Part shown: positions 1 to 14,000 of the stretch, piece after piece
Position numbering within the stretch: position 1 is the first letter of the stretch
Layout: every line of letters begins with the position of its first letter
Source: Dipteris shenzhenensis
Taxonomy: Eukaryota; Polypodiophyta; Polypodiopsida; Gleicheniales
Reading direction: 5' to 3' (one strand)
Length of the DNA stretch: 64,000 nucleotides
Assembly (NCBI GenBank): GCA_047967505.1
Contig: CM106539.1
Made by a program: the position numbers and the translations under genes
The notes under the pieces: model-generated
Seen by the model: the letters and a program-made list of their open reading frames with translations, nothing else
Databases searched by the model: none
What the model was told of the DNA's origin: nothing

Positions 1-555
1 GCCCCCAATCCACTTGATCCTAGAATAGCTACCTTTGCTTGCCCTGCAAGTGACCTGCTCCACACGTGACCTCCAAGCCCAATTGAGCTAGAGGGATTTT
101 TATCCCTCTCTAAGCTTCAGATCCTTGCCTTGGCCCATGGAATTAATTGCATTGAAGTGGCCTTTTGACAATTTTAATTAGTTTGAGGCTAGGGCAGTCA
201 CGGTATATTCCTAAAGCTTAGAAATTCATGTCCCTGTGACATGGGGTCGCGGTCTAATTGCTCAAATTGTAGCACAGTGCATAGTGGATGCTTGAGTAGG
301 TCAGGTTGATGGCATCTAGTTAGGTGATGTAGTGGCGTTGGTTAAGCGATGCAAGGGTTAGGGACGGATGGCAGCGATGAATGCAAAATTGCATACATAG
401 ACTTTTCACACACAAAGTTGACGATGTTCCTATCGTGGATCGTTGTCATTGCGATCGAGCGAGCACCTTGCTGCACAATGATGAAGCACATAGTAAAAGT
501 TTTGATTGTTCAATTCGCTCTCAATCTATGATTTATTGTAGCTTCCTTTTCTTCT

Positions 556-1180
556 GTGACATAGTAGCTAGCCCGTGCCATGCATGATAGAGTTTACCGT
601 TTTCAACCTTGTGAGTGACTATCATGAGATTGAAATGGCACTATTTGTTATGTTTTCAAAGGATGAGTCTAGGCATGTTCTTGGATTCATGTAGATATAT
701 GCTTCTGTCGTATTAGCGGACATGCAAATTCACGTGTGAAGTTTTCACCCGTATTGCGGCCTGCTGATTTCTATCTATCTAAAGTGGTGCGTTGCCCTAT
801 CAACTTTCTTTTCTAAGCGCTTATCTTTTGCTTATAAATGTTCGCGTGGGAGAGACTAAAATGAAATTGTATAGTCTTGACAAGCAGTTGTAGCTTGAAT
901 GAAGAGAATGTGACTACTTTGTGATTTGGGTTCTCCTATAGTGCTAGTCTTCCCTTCACCTCTGGAGTGCTGGCAGAAAGTTGGTATAGAGGCTTTTGTA
1001 TAAATGGATGCTCAAGTGTGGGTGGGTGTGTGGATATGTATGTGTGAGAGCATTTGGTTATACTTTGGTCTACACCCACCATTGGATGCTGTTGATGTCA
1101 TCGGGAATGTCATAGTAGCTAGTCCCTGCAATGCATGACAGCATTTACGGTTTCACCCTTCTACAACTATGAAGGAGTGG
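556..1180. repeat. Diverged direct repeat pair (about 555-640 and 1105-1180)
   Basis: Two stretches share the order of words 'catagtagctag', 'ccatgcatga' / 'caatgcatga' and 'tttac(c/g)gttt'. They are about 550 bases apart and clearly diverged. This suggests an old segmental duplication within an intron or upstream region. Confidence 0.55.
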
Positions 1181-1196
1181 TTTTTAGTTTTATGGT

Positions 1197-1640
1197 CTCC
1201 TAGGATTTAGAGGTTCTGTCCTAAATTTTGGAATATTTTTTTGTTAAGATTGAGCATTATTGCAATACAGATATATGCTAGGTGCTTGAGCTTTGGCAAA
1301 GGTGGATCCTTGCTCGCCCTTTGTGTGGCCTGCTTTTTCTGTGTTCCATTCTTTTCAGTTTATGTGATGAATGTTATGTGGTGGTATTAATTCTCAATTG
1401 ATGAAATTTTTATGATTATATGTGATGAATGTTCTCCTAGGATTTTAGAGATTTCGTCCGAAATGCTGGAATACTTTTGTAATAAGATTGAGCATAATTG
1501 GAATACAGAAATATCCCAGGTGCTTGAGCTTTGGTAAGGGGGTTCCTCATTCGCACCCCGCGTGACCTCGCTTTTTCTGTGTTCCATTCTTTATTTTCAG
1601 TTTTAGTATGGTCTTAATTTTCAATTCATGGTCAAAATTT
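1197..1640. repeat. Tandem duplication, period about 237 bp
   Basis: The block beginning 'ctcctaggattt' at 1197 is repeated from 1434. Both copies continue through 'gattgagcat', 'ggtgcttgagctttgg' and 'ctttttctgtgttccattctt'. Identity is clearly below 90 percent, so the duplication is old. No coding potential is evident. Confidence 0.75.
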
Positions 1641-2078
1641 ATTGTTCTGATTAAATGAATCCTCAGAAAACATGCTTAGCACAAGCACAGCTTTGACAGT
1701 TTCTTGTCCTGAAAAGAAGTTCCCCAAGGCCTAAGGGGGTCATGTATGCAAACCTTGCTTCTGTTGAAAAACCTTGTTTTTCCATTGCTCCACTTCTATT
1801 AGGTGTTGGTAGTGCTTTAGACTTCAACCTTGCAGTGCCTGTTTTGTGTGACTTATCCTAATGCCAGTGTGTATGGCTTGCACCTTTTCTCATGTGCCTT
1901 TGGTGAGGCAGGGTTGGAGCCTGTAAATGTACATCGCTGCACATCTGTGTGACCTTTTTGCTACTGGTTAAATTCTTCTCAGATTTTGAATTTGGAAAGA
2001 TATGAGTGAATTTATGTATATTGTTAGTTCAGGCTGACAGTTGCAATAGGCATTGACTTGTTGCTTTGTATTATGCAG

Positions 2079-5000
2079 AATGAATTAGATGCTGTTTTTG
2101 TGAATGCCACCCTTTCTGCTGTTCAGCAGCGGAATCTTGAGGTAGTACAAAACCTGAACTGATTCAGAGATGTCTCATTTTTATTCTGTATTCATGAAAA
2201 TAACAGCTTACCCTATTGAATTGGTGTCTGAGAAACAGAGGGCCTGGGGGAAGCCGGTTTTGGATCGTGTGGGTCTAATCATTGAAATATTTGGAGCTCA
2301 TGCTGAAACAAAAGAAGCCAGGCTACAGGTTTGGAAGCTGCAGTAGATGATGATTGCTTTTATTGTGTCAATCCTGATGATGTATGTTGTCATGTGGTAG
2401 TACATGAAAAAGAAAACAGTAGCTAATGCCTAAATTGCCAACATACTATTATGTCAGGAACACAATCCGCATCATTTTTTGTACAATTACATCAATATGC
2501 AGACAGTTGATTAGTATACTATTTAGGATCTTAGGTAAAGCTTGACCACGCTATGAAAAATTTGAACTGCATTGCTTTTCATAAATATGCTTTGAGATGA
2601 GGGGATCTGTTTGGATTGTTTTATAGTACGTCTTTAGCTGCTGTAACATTATATCTCAAACCTTAAATGGTCTGCATACAGCGCTTTGTTCTCGTTTTCC
2701 TAAGTTGAAGCATAGCTGCTCAAATTTGTGTTTTGTTGTATCATCAGCTTAAGTTTTATAAAAGATGATCATTGTGTGACTTATTTTGCAGGTGGAGCTG
2801 GCTGCTTTGAACTATAAGAGATCTCGACTGGTTCGCATGCCTAGTAAGGATGGACGTTTAACTTTCGGAATGGATTCTGAATCTGAAGTTGTGAGTGCGC
2901 GAGGGTAAGGCCTTGCTTCGACTGTTACCTTAAAAATCTCATGATAAGAAAAAGTGCTAGATGGGGGGCATGCAGCAATGATAAACTTGGATTATCAGAG
3001 CCTATGACTTGTCGAATTTCATTGAGTTTGGTCATGTTGAGTGTACTATCATTGTGAATGTCGTGACAAGAGTCCACACTGAAGGCTGAACTTGTGTTAA
3101 GCTTACTGTCCTGTGTTGAGCAGTTGTAGTGCATTTTATGTTGAAATTTGTGTGCTGCTTTCCATTAGCTCATGGTGAAAATCCTTCAAACTTTTGCACA
3201 TTGTTAATGACATTATTTTTTGGTTTTGTTTTTTTTGGGTATGTTGCTCATTGGGTTTTGGGAAGGGCTTTCTGTCCTGATTCTTAATTGTGTATTTTAA
3301 CTACTAAAGTGTATATCATAGGAGGACACACTGCTCATCATTTGAGTCGCATTAACATCCTTGATTGTTTTTTGAGTGATTAGCAAGATAAGTGCGATTG
3401 TTAATACATGTGAACATTATGGCCAGGTTGTCTTATGAAGTTTTGTGCATCTTGATAAGGCTCAGTAGGGCTTGATCTCAATTGGTGTAGGGGAACAAGA
3501 TGCTGTGGCAAAGAAGCCATGCATCTTTCTTGTATTTTTTTGTACAAGTCTCGAGTTGAAGGGGTTTTTTCTTGATTCCCATGCTTGTCAACATCGACTG
3601 CATGCTGTTCTACAAAGTGGTGCATTCTTACCCTTTTTCAATCCCTTGTTTCTGCCCTCTCTTTTTGTGACAGACGAGGAAGTGGTGGGAGAGGCTTCAT
3701 AAGTGGTGCAGGAGAGACTGAGATTCAGCTTCAACGTCGCAGGTTAGTGGTGCTGTAGGAGTTTTCAGATGGTTGTTAAGAAGCCATGGTTATGTTGATA
3801 ATATGAACATGGGGTCTGTATAGTCAATTCAATATTTTTTGATGCTTGTGCAATTCTGTTTCTGTGCTTTTCTAGGAATTGCGGCTCCGCTATAATGGTT
3901 TTTCCCTTGTGGCAGAATAGCAGAGAGGAAAGAGCGGCTAATGAGCATGCTGGGAGAAGTGCGTAGAACACGAGCTTTGCATCGGGATGCCAGGAAAAAA
4001 CAAGGAGTATCTAATCATGGTGCCCGTCTCCCAGTGATTGCTGTTGTTGGCTATACAAATGCTGTATGTCCAAGCTTTTAGTCTCAAGTTGCCTTTCTCA
4101 TGAGGCATTCCTTGCTTGGATTTTTTCTTCGACTCCTTGTAACATCAGGCATTAGATCTACAGCTGCATTGCCTGTAAGTTTCTTCCTGTTTCTCCTTGC
4201 TCATGTGAAATTTTTCATGCATACATTTTTTGTGCAGGGGAAATCTTCTTTAGTGGCAGCTCTTTCACGCAGCAATCTATACATAGATGACAAGTACACA
4301 ATAACCTTATTCTGTTGGATTCTTTAACACATTCTTGGTGGATTTGGAAATGATTATTTGACATTAGATATAGTAATTATTTCTATGGTGTGTTGACAGT
4401 TTTCTTTTGCTTTATGTTTCAGGCTCTTTGCAACTCTTGATCCTCGATCAAGGAGTGTGATTCTTCCGTCAGGGTATGCCTCTTTCTCTCTCTCTATCTC
4501 TCTCTCTCTCTCACACACACACTCTCATTTTTGCCAGTTCTGCGAACTCTCAAGTAAATGTAGACAAGAGAAGAAGGTCATGCTGGTTAAGATTCAATGT
4601 CCACAAGGACACACATTTGGTATTCTTTTACAAGGGCAATCAGGTGGAGGCTGTGGACACTTCTCATTACCTTGGGGTTGAAGTCCCGCGTTATCAAAGA
4701 TGGCTTAGATCTGTGGAGAAAAGTACTGAGCCAGGGTGACGGCCGGCACTATGCTTCCGAAATTGGCTGACATATGGTGTTGGGAGTTGAAGAAACACGT
4801 GTTTGATATATCTTTCACAGTTTTGTTACTCTACAAGATTGAGGCTTGGGATTCAGCTTCTCACAAGGTACTTGGAACAAGGTGGGAAAGTCTCAGAAAC
4901 TGTTATCGTCTTGTTCCTTGAAGGTCCATGAAATCATACTTTACTCCACTCTACTCTTGGAAACTTGGAGTTTGCCTTTGGGACTTCTTGCAATGGAATG

Positions 5001-8000
5001 GTGTCATGTGCACGGATTGGTATCTGACGTGTACTAGGTACACAGAACTAGCTCAGGTTAGCCTGGGGAGGCTTAGAGCTAGGCAGGCTTGATTCTCGGG
5101 TTGAGTGGCAAGGGTACGAACTATTTATAGGTCTTCGCTATTTTTGGCGCCGGGGCCCGAGTCTATAAAAGAGGCCCAGGGGGTTCAGTTCTCAGTGTGC
5201 AGTTGGGAGCAAGTCTCGTTCCCAGGTGCTAGGTCTGATCCTGGATTGTGTCGCGGACGCGCGCCTGCATCTTAGCGTAGCCCAAGGCCCAGTGGCAGAT
5301 CCAAGGCTTCACAGCGCCTCCTGGTGGTATGGGACACCAGGCTGGTTGGGATCTGATTGGGAGTTCGTGCCAGTAGATGTCACGGTTGGGTGGTGAGCAG
5401 CCTGCTCAGTTCTGATGTTGTGTGTGGTTGTTTTGCAGATCAGGGGTTTCAGGAGTGCTGGGACGTGTCAGTTGGTATCACCGTGCTAGCCAGAATATCA
5501 CTCCGGATCCTTTTCCAGGTGACCAAAAATCAAGAACAAAGGAGGTAGTTGACACTTGGTTGCACAAGTGGCAAGTACACTTCCAATTTCACCCCTATCT
5601 AGATGAGAAAAAGATTCAGCTTGCAGCAGGGTTTATGTCATGTAAAGCCTTGCTTTGGTGGAAAGAGCTCCAGCCTAAGCCTGATACTTGGACAGATTTT
5701 GAGGGCATCTTCAAGAAGGAGTTCCTGAAGAAGGAAGATGACTACGATATCGTCGGCAAGCTCAAGGCCCTCGATATGTCAAAATTGAATTTGACCTTTG
5801 AAGTTTATCTTCAAAGATTTAGGGATCTGCAAACCAGGGCCACTAAAATGGATCCTGTAACCTTGTTAGGTTTTTTCGTGGATGGTTTGCCAGACTCCTA
5901 TAAGTTACAGATTAAGAACAACAAGTGCACAACATTGCAGGAGGCCATGACATATGCGCGCATATATGATGATACCATGGCCGGTACCAAGGCAACCACA
6001 GTTACCGAGACGAGTGAAAGGACAACGCCTCCAGGAAAAGCTTAACTCCTGCGAAGAATGATAAGGCCCGTTTCCTTCGCACTCTCAGGCTCAAGAAAGA
6101 AGGCCGATGTTTTTATTGCGAGGAGCGGGGCCACACAAAGAAGGAGTGTCCTAAGCGGAAGAACCAAAAGTTGGTGCTAGGACCGAAGCTCCAGGCAGGT
6201 CCACGTACCGCAGCCAAGGGAGCCAACCAAGTCACGATGACAGGTATTTCAGTAAATGTCATTACCTGTCCCCTTTCTTGTAATTGTACCTTTAATACTT
6301 CGTTGGTTGGTTCCCATGATCTTTTCCGAGTTTATGGAGAAGTTAGGGACCAACAGGTTCACATTCTCTTTGATCCGGGCAGCTCTCACAATTTTGTTAA
6401 TTACAAATTTGTGCAGAAGATGGGGCTGTCCACAGTACCTAGCGACCACACCTACGAGGTGCAGCTTCTAGCTGGGAAGCAGTTTTGGGATCGCAAGGTT
6501 GAAGCGCTTCCCATCCGGATTCAAGCCTACACGGGAGCTCTCACATGTTATGTTATGCATCTAGAGCATGTAGACTTGCTGATCGGGATAGAGTGGTTTA
6601 AAACCCACAATATCCAGATTGGATGGACGGAGCATACGCTTTCTTTTGTAGACAAGGACACCCAATTTTGTATTCAGTGATAAGATTCTCCCTTCTCAGG
6701 GCCTATTGTATCTGCGATGCAGCTTCGGAATATATTAAACAATTCTCATTATGATGTCTATCAGTGTGTTTTGATTCCACTTTCTTCATTTGTTGTTTCG
6801 GTCATTAACAAAAATGAATTAAGTGTGTTTGAATACCGGGAATTGAGAATGTTGTTAGATAATTTTAAGGACGTATTCCCAGCTCAACTGCCGGAAGGTT
6901 TACCTCCAGAACGGGCAGTAGATCATCGCATCGACTTAGTCCCAGGGGCTCAACCTATCAGTGTACCACCTTATAGGATGAGCCAGGTAGAGGAGGATGA
7001 GTTAGCTATCCAGCTTCAGGATTACCTGAATATGGGCTATATCCGCCCAAGTAAATCACCTTGGGGTGCACCTGTCCTCTTAAGAAAGAAGAAAGATTCT
7101 TCCTGGAGAATGTGTATAGATTATAAACGATTAAATAAAGTTACAATTAAGAACCGCTACCCTTTACCTCGTTCTGATGATTTGATAGACCGTTTGGCCG
7201 GAGCAAAGTATTTCACTAAGATTGATTTGCGTACGGGTTATCACCAAATCCGTATCTATGCTAAACACATAGGTAGGACCGCATTCCGGACTAGGTATGG
7301 TCATTACGAGTTCCTCGTATTACCTTTTGGTTTGACCAATGCTCCTGCTACTTTTCAGCAGATGATGAACGATTTGTTCAGAGATTATCTGGGCAAATTT
7401 GTTGTAGTGTTCTTAGATGATATCTTGGTATATAGTAAAACGCTTGAGGATCATATAGGACACCTTCGGGTTGTCTTACTTGTTCTAAGACAGCATAAGC
7501 TTTATGCCAAGATGAGTAAATGTGACTTCTTTATGAAGGAGATCATTTACTTAGGACACAAGATTTCTTCTGAAGGTATTAGCATTGATCTGGATCGTAT
7601 CCAGAAGGTTTTGGAATGGCCTATCCCTCAAACTGTGAAACAACTTCGTTCTTTCCTAGGATTTACGGTATTTCTTCGGAAGTCAGTGCGTGATTATTCA
7701 CATATCACGGCACCCTTGACCAACATATTGAAAGGTCGTGGACGCAGGTCTACCCAGCCGATCTCTTGGAATGATGCAATGAACAAGGCTTTTGAAACCT
7801 TGAAGTTTTCTATCAAGGAAGCACCCGTTCTTGCATTACCCGATCCTACCCGGCCTTATGTTTTAGAGGCCGATGCGAGTGATTATGCGATTGGGGCAGC
7901 TCTATTCCAAGAGGGCAGACCTGTAGCTTTTGAGAGTAAGAAGCTAGACGACACTCAGTATCGTTGGCCCACACTTGAGAAGGAACTTTATGCTGTAGTG

Positions 8001-11000
8001 TATGCTCTTAAGGTTTGGAGACACTACTTGTATGGTTCAAAGTTCCTTGTATTGACTGATCACCAGTCAATTAAGTATGTGTGTGATGGATCAGAATTGA
8101 GAGGAAGGAAAGCTAGATGGGCAGAGCTAATGCAGGATTTTGATTTCGAAATACGTTATCGTAAGGGTTCGTTGAATAGTGTGGCGGATGCCTTAAGTCG
8201 AGTTAAGTTTGTAAATGCTTTGTCATTTACGGAAATATCCTCAGACCTATTTCAATCCTTGAGAGGGCTATACGCAACTGATAGTCATTTCAGTTCTTAT
8301 TGGCAGGGAGTCCAGGATGGGAGCTCCATGGTTGACCAGGACTCAGGGATTGTGCCACCTAGGATACAGGCGGCGGGAGGTCAGTGGATGATTAGGAACG
8401 GCTTGCTGTTCCGGAATGAAAAGATTTGTGTGCCTGATGTTCTGGACCTTAAATCCAAGATTCTCTGGGAGTGTCATGATGCTCCTAGTGCGGGACATCC
8501 AGGTATACATAGGACTCTGTCTTTTGTGAAGCATACCTTTTATTGGCCTAAGATGCGTGCATTTATTGAGAACTATGTAGTAGGTTGCCGAGTTTGTCAG
8601 GTTACTAAGGCAGAACGCCTTAGAAGCGCGGGCTTATTACAGCCATTACAGATTCCAGGTAATAAATGGGAAAGTATTTCCATGGATTTTATTACTGGTT
8701 TACCTCGAACGCGCAAGGGTCATGACTCTATTTGGGTCATAGTCGACCGTTTGACAAAAATGGCTAGATTCTTACCTACAAGAACAACTATTTCAGCTGT
8801 TCAGTTGGCTCACGAGTTTGTGGACCACTTGTTCAAGCTGTATGGTTTGCCATCTGACATAGTCAGTGACAGGGACTCAAAGTTTACAAGTAACTTTTGG
8901 ACACTTGTATTTGAGAAGTTAGAAAGTATGAGTTCCTCGGATCATGCACAATCTGATGGCAGTACAGAAAAGGTCAACCAGTTGGTTGAAGACATGCTTC
9001 GGGCATATGTATCTAAGAGACAGTCTTCATGGGAAGATTATCTACCCATGATTGAATTTGCTTACAACAGTGCAAAGCATTCTAGTACAGGTTACAGTCC
9101 TTTTATGCTTATGTACGGGTTTCAACCTAAGTCACCAGTTATGGTAGGATTAAAAGGGATTCAAAATGATGCTGCTAAGAACTTCTTGCAAGACATGCAG
9201 GAAATGTTGCAGTTTGCCAAGGAGTCTATTAGAAGTGCCCAAGATCGGGACAGATTTTATGCTAATAGACATCGTTCACCCAGAGAGTTCTCTGAAGGAA
9301 CGATGGTATATTTGAGAATTCCTAAGGAATCCAAGAGCCTAAGTACTGGTTTGGTTCCGAAATTATCCCCCAGATACTGTGGTCCTTTCAAGGTCATTAA
9401 ACGAATTGGACCAGTTGCATATCGACTAGAATTGCCTCCTGATGTTAAAGTACATCCAGTCTTTCATGTCAGTAGACTGAAAGAAGTATTGTGTGCAGAT
9501 GACCAACTTGTTTCTCCTCATGAGATTATAGAAGTTACAGATTTGACTTTTATTCCTCACGAACCTGAATCTATTCTTGAATTTCGTGAAAGACAGATTC
9601 GAAATCGTACTATCACGGAATACAAGATTAAGTGGAAGGATCGTGTTGAGGAGGATGCAACATGGGAGACATTACAAAACCTCCAAAGAACATTTCCAGA
9701 TTTCTTAGCGAACTCAGGAGTGAGTTCTTAGAAGAGGGGGAGTATGTCATGTGCACGGATTGGTATCTGACGTGTACTAGGTACATAGAACTAGCTCAGG
9801 TTAGCCTGGGGAGGCTTAGAGCTAGGCAGGCTTGATTCTCGGGTTGAGTGGCAAGGGTACGAACTATTTATAGGTCTTCGCTATTTTTGGCGCCGGGGCC
9901 CGAGTCTATAAAAGAGGCCCAGGGGGTTCAGTTCTCAGTGTGCAGTTGGGAGCAAGTCTCGTTCCCAGGTGCTAGGTCTGATCCTGGATTGTGTCGCGGA
10001 CGCGCGCCTGCATCTTAGCGTAGCCCAAGGCCCAGTGGCAGATCCAGGGCTTCACAGCGCCTCCTGGTGGTATGGGACACCAGGCTGGTTGGGATCTGAT
10101 TGGGAGTTCGTGCCAGTAGCTCAGCTCGTGGCTCGGAGGGGACATCTTTTGATTCGGGATCACATCCCGTAGATGTCACGGTTGGGTGGTGAGCAGCCTG
10201 CTCAGTTCTGATGTTGTGTGTGGTTGTTTTGCAGATCAGGGGTTTCAGGAGTGCTGGGACGTGTCAAATGGCAAGTCAAATATATTTGTAAGGCATAGGG
10301 CATTCCACCCGATAAGCTTGGGAAGCGAACAAAGAAGCAGCAGAAGACAGTCAAGAGCAAGGGTTTTAAGTCAGTGTAGATGGATGGCACCAAACACTGT
10401 TTTTTGAGATGAAAGGCTCCTCTTGGAGACACAGCCTTCCTATGGGAGTGAGTGCTAGAGAAATTAAGCATATACCAGTCATAGATATGGTGTTATGTTG
10501 GAATACAAGATTAGCTTTTTGATAGCCTAAGCCTAAGTGTAAAACATCGAGGTTTACTTATAGATGGTGTGTCACAAGTATAACTAAAAGCAGACACTCA
10601 GGATCTGTACAAGAAAATATCACATATGTGGTAGTCACCTGATGCCCACAGGGCAGCCCGTGGCACGAGTACAGTGTGCCCCCATGGAAGCCTCTCTCAC
10701 TCCCATACTCGATATAGGTGTCTTACCCCCATGTCCTCCTAACATGAGTGCTTAGGTGGGGTGGTGACCCATCTATCACAATGCCTATGTCAATGACCCA
10801 TTCTATGCCCACGTTGACGCGGTCAAAGATCTGCTGCATTTGCTCCCATACAAGAGCTCTTAGGAACAAATTTAATGCGGCATCGAAACTCCCATATCTC
10901 TTGTGCCTGTAGGTCTTGCTCCGCAAACAACATGCACCCACCCGGATCACTAGTAAGAAACACAACTTGTGGCACTGCTAGATCTTGCTAGACTGGATCG

Positions 11001-14000
11001 TATCAGGTGCCAACCGATCTATTTGAACTTGTTCAGCATCTAGCACAATCCGCAACATTTTAGAAAATTTGGAACTGCTCCCAGTTGTTTTTGGAAACCA
11101 AGTTCTTACTGAGCTCCACTCGGGTCTGACTCTTGAGTCCACCAAGGGAATATGTAATTGTGTTTGTTCTTGTGGATTGTCAGTAGCTCCTTGGAAATTT
11201 GCTGAACATGAGCATGGGCCAATTGGGCACCTAATTTACCTTTTAACCAACTGCCAATTGTTGATCTCTCAAAACCCTTACCTTTACCAAGTGACTATTG
11301 CCAGATCCACCTTCATCCATTGTTAGCATAAACAATTGTGCAAAGTATCATGGCCATTAAAAAAACAGAGACTATAATCTTATTGGACTTGAATAGATAC
11401 ACAAGATTGTCTAGGACTCCGAGGAGGTCACTGCCAATTGAATTTGCAAAAGCACCAAGGTTGCTGTCGCCTTGATGGTAGGAGATCGTGCCTCAGCATC
11501 CTTAAGCATGCAGTCTTGATCGGTTGCTTTCCAGACGGTTGAGGGGAATGGGCACAAGTGCCCCCTTTTATAGGGGAGGGGCTGGTCTGTCCCCCCACCT
11601 GCTAGTGGCCAATTGGGTCCCTAAATGGGCCACATGTTTGGCAGACGAACCTGCTCAGCCAAACCCGTTTCCAACATCCCACTGACTTGATTATATTGAC
11701 CTGTCTGACCTGTGCTTCAAGAATCCCTCTACCGTGACAAACTTGGATATTTTGCGAAGGATTGCAAGAAGAGAAGGATGACCAAGCAAGGGTTAAAGAG
11801 GAATTTGACATGGCCTTGTTTACTAAGTTGTTATTATTTTCTATTTTTCTCATTTACTCATAAACTTGTCTAAAGTCTATTAAAAATTCCCTCCCCTTTT
11901 TTCTTTCGCTTGTTCTATAAAAAACTTAATTTGTAAGATTGGATATATTCTAATCTATGAAGGTATATAATGTGGTTAAAAGAGGAACTTTTCTTTGTGA
12001 CTCCAAGGCTCATTGAGATTAAGTTTGCAGACCTATGGGCGATTGTTCATGACAGACATCGAGGGGTAGTGCATAGATTGTAACTGAGATAAAGATTACA
12101 GACCAAAGTGTGACGGTGTCGGTGTTCATGGCAGACATCAGAGATGTAGACATAAGTTTTGTAGCCAACAAATATTCCTTTGATTGGTTTATTATAAAGT
12201 TTCTTTGTGTTTGCATCAGAGCTGCGTGCATAAGTTATGCAGCCAAATATTTTTAAATGACAATTGTAAACTTCTGATCAGTAAAAGTCTCTTTAGGAGT
12301 TTTCTTTAGGACAGCTTTTACTGCACTTGTGATTATGGAGATATTTTGTCGTACTTATTGCTTCAGCCCATTATGAGCTGGCTGTGTTTTCTCTGTTAGG
12401 AAACAGAGGTGGAGATTGCTTGCTACAGGCAACATTCCCTGCTATTTCAAATCTCACTTCTTTCCTTAATGTGTGCACAAGTGCATAGAGAGATGGATAC
12501 TGACTTAGATATTTGAACCGTGCAACAGTAGAGTAGAACAGTAGATCATCTATTATATATTGCTCCAAACAAATGGACAAGGCCTGAAACAAAAGAATGT
12601 GTTAAGTGCGCCACCATCTAGTAGACACGGTTCTGCCTAGATGTGGACCCCTGACCCCCCAAAACTGTCATCTACCTCCTGCTGGCACCTTTCAATCTTT
12701 GTGAGCTTCAGTGGGCTGTGTAGTGACATGCTTATGGACACTCCTTGCTGCTGCTCTTCCTGATGAAGACTTGCAAGCTGAGTGCTCCACCAATCTCAGA
12801 TTTGCTTGCTTCTGGAAATGCAGGCCAATCTAAGAACCTATAACCCCTAAATGCAGTGTACTGCTCTTCACCATGTGGGTGATCTGCAGACTGTTCTGCC
12901 TGATCTCTTGATGATTCCTGGCCTCCCTACTGCGCTGGTAGACAGCCAGTAGTAGAGGTGCAGAATGAATTAGGCCCCAAGGTTAGGACCCCTTTTTTAG
13001 GGCTGGAGGCCCTAGAAACAGCCGACCCAGTTGGAATGAGATTTGTTTTATGCATTTTGTGAACTCTTCTGCTGCGGGAGTTGGATAGAGCAACTGACTC
13101 TATTTATGACATGGTATTAGACATACGTGCATGGTTTTTCTAACAGCGCTTTCTAGGTCTCAGGATGTCAGGCCTCCTAGGAGTATACGCCTATGAGACA
13201 GAGGAGTGGGCCTAGAGAGCTAGTCTAGGCAGAGAAGGGGCCCTTTCTTGTTGGCGATAAGGCCCGTTTAGGCTGGGGAATCAGGGACGAGGCCCCTTGT
13301 GAGTGCACAATGGGACCAAGACCTTTCTATGTAGCCAGGCCTAAAAACCTGTTGGAAATTTTTTGAGGAATACAAAGCCCTTGATGAGGGCATGAGGATA
13401 TGTGAGTCCTCACCAGACTTGAAATGCACATGCAAACGATTAGGCTTATGGTGGTGCTCACGTGATGAACAGAAGCTAAGCTGCTAGAGAGTGGAAAAGG
13501 GTTTTGAGAGGGGGGTGAGGCGATGCAGGCTGACGAGAAGAAATTTTTGCTTTTACATACCTGATGAGCCCACTCTAATATCTTTAACCCTCCATACGGT
13601 TTTGGCTGGAGCTGCCAAAGGTTTTGCCTGGATATTTTTTGAATGGTAGGATCCACAAATGTGTAACTTCTATAGCAGTAGCATTGTTTCAAACTGCAGT
13701 GATCCTCAATTTCGTTTTTCTTTTCTTGAGCTGATAAAGGGCTAAACTTTGAACTTTCTGTTAAGGTCAGCTTAGGCTCATTTCTGAATTCTGTATATCT
13801 TGCTGCAGGCAAACAGTTATCCTCAGTGATACAGTTGGGTTCATCTCTGATCTTCCTATTCAGGTGATTCAAAATACAGTCCTACAATATCATGGCTCAT
13901 AGTTGTACACTTTTGTTTTTGACAGTGGTTGTTATCCCACGTCTGATGTCCTTGCTTTGGTTCTCAGTGTATTTCCTGTCTTGTGTCTAGTATACTTTTA

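Larger units (their letters stand above)
1..2078. other. Upstream region of the HflX gene, no exon recognised
   Basis: No coding exon could be supported here. The sequence is T-rich, intron-like and contains two pairs of diverged duplications, described separately. The first HflX exon I recognise begins at 2079 and starts inside the protein, so the missing N-terminal exons are either hidden here or lie before the window. Confidence 0.5.
5002..10266 (+). mobile_element. Ty3/gypsy chromovirus, full-length, in HflX intron
   Basis: A complete LTR retrotransposon of 5265 bp. It is bounded by LTRs 5002-5470 and 9745-10266, both starting TGTCATG and ending GTGTCA. It is flanked by the 5-bp target duplication AATGG (4997-5001 and 10267-10271). 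The primer-binding site just inside the 5' LTR (TGGTATCA near 5473) matches the initiator Met tRNA 3' end. A polypurine tract (9731-9744) precedes the 3' LTR. The order is gag, protease, RT, RNase H, integrase, chromodomain. The LTRs differ by only two substitutions over 469 shared bases plus one 53-bp indel, so insertion is recent. It lies in sense orientation within the host intron. Confidence 0.96.

Noticed and set aside
349-587. Two short overlapping ORFs at 349-587
   Set aside because: No domain, no splice-consistent link to the HflX exons.
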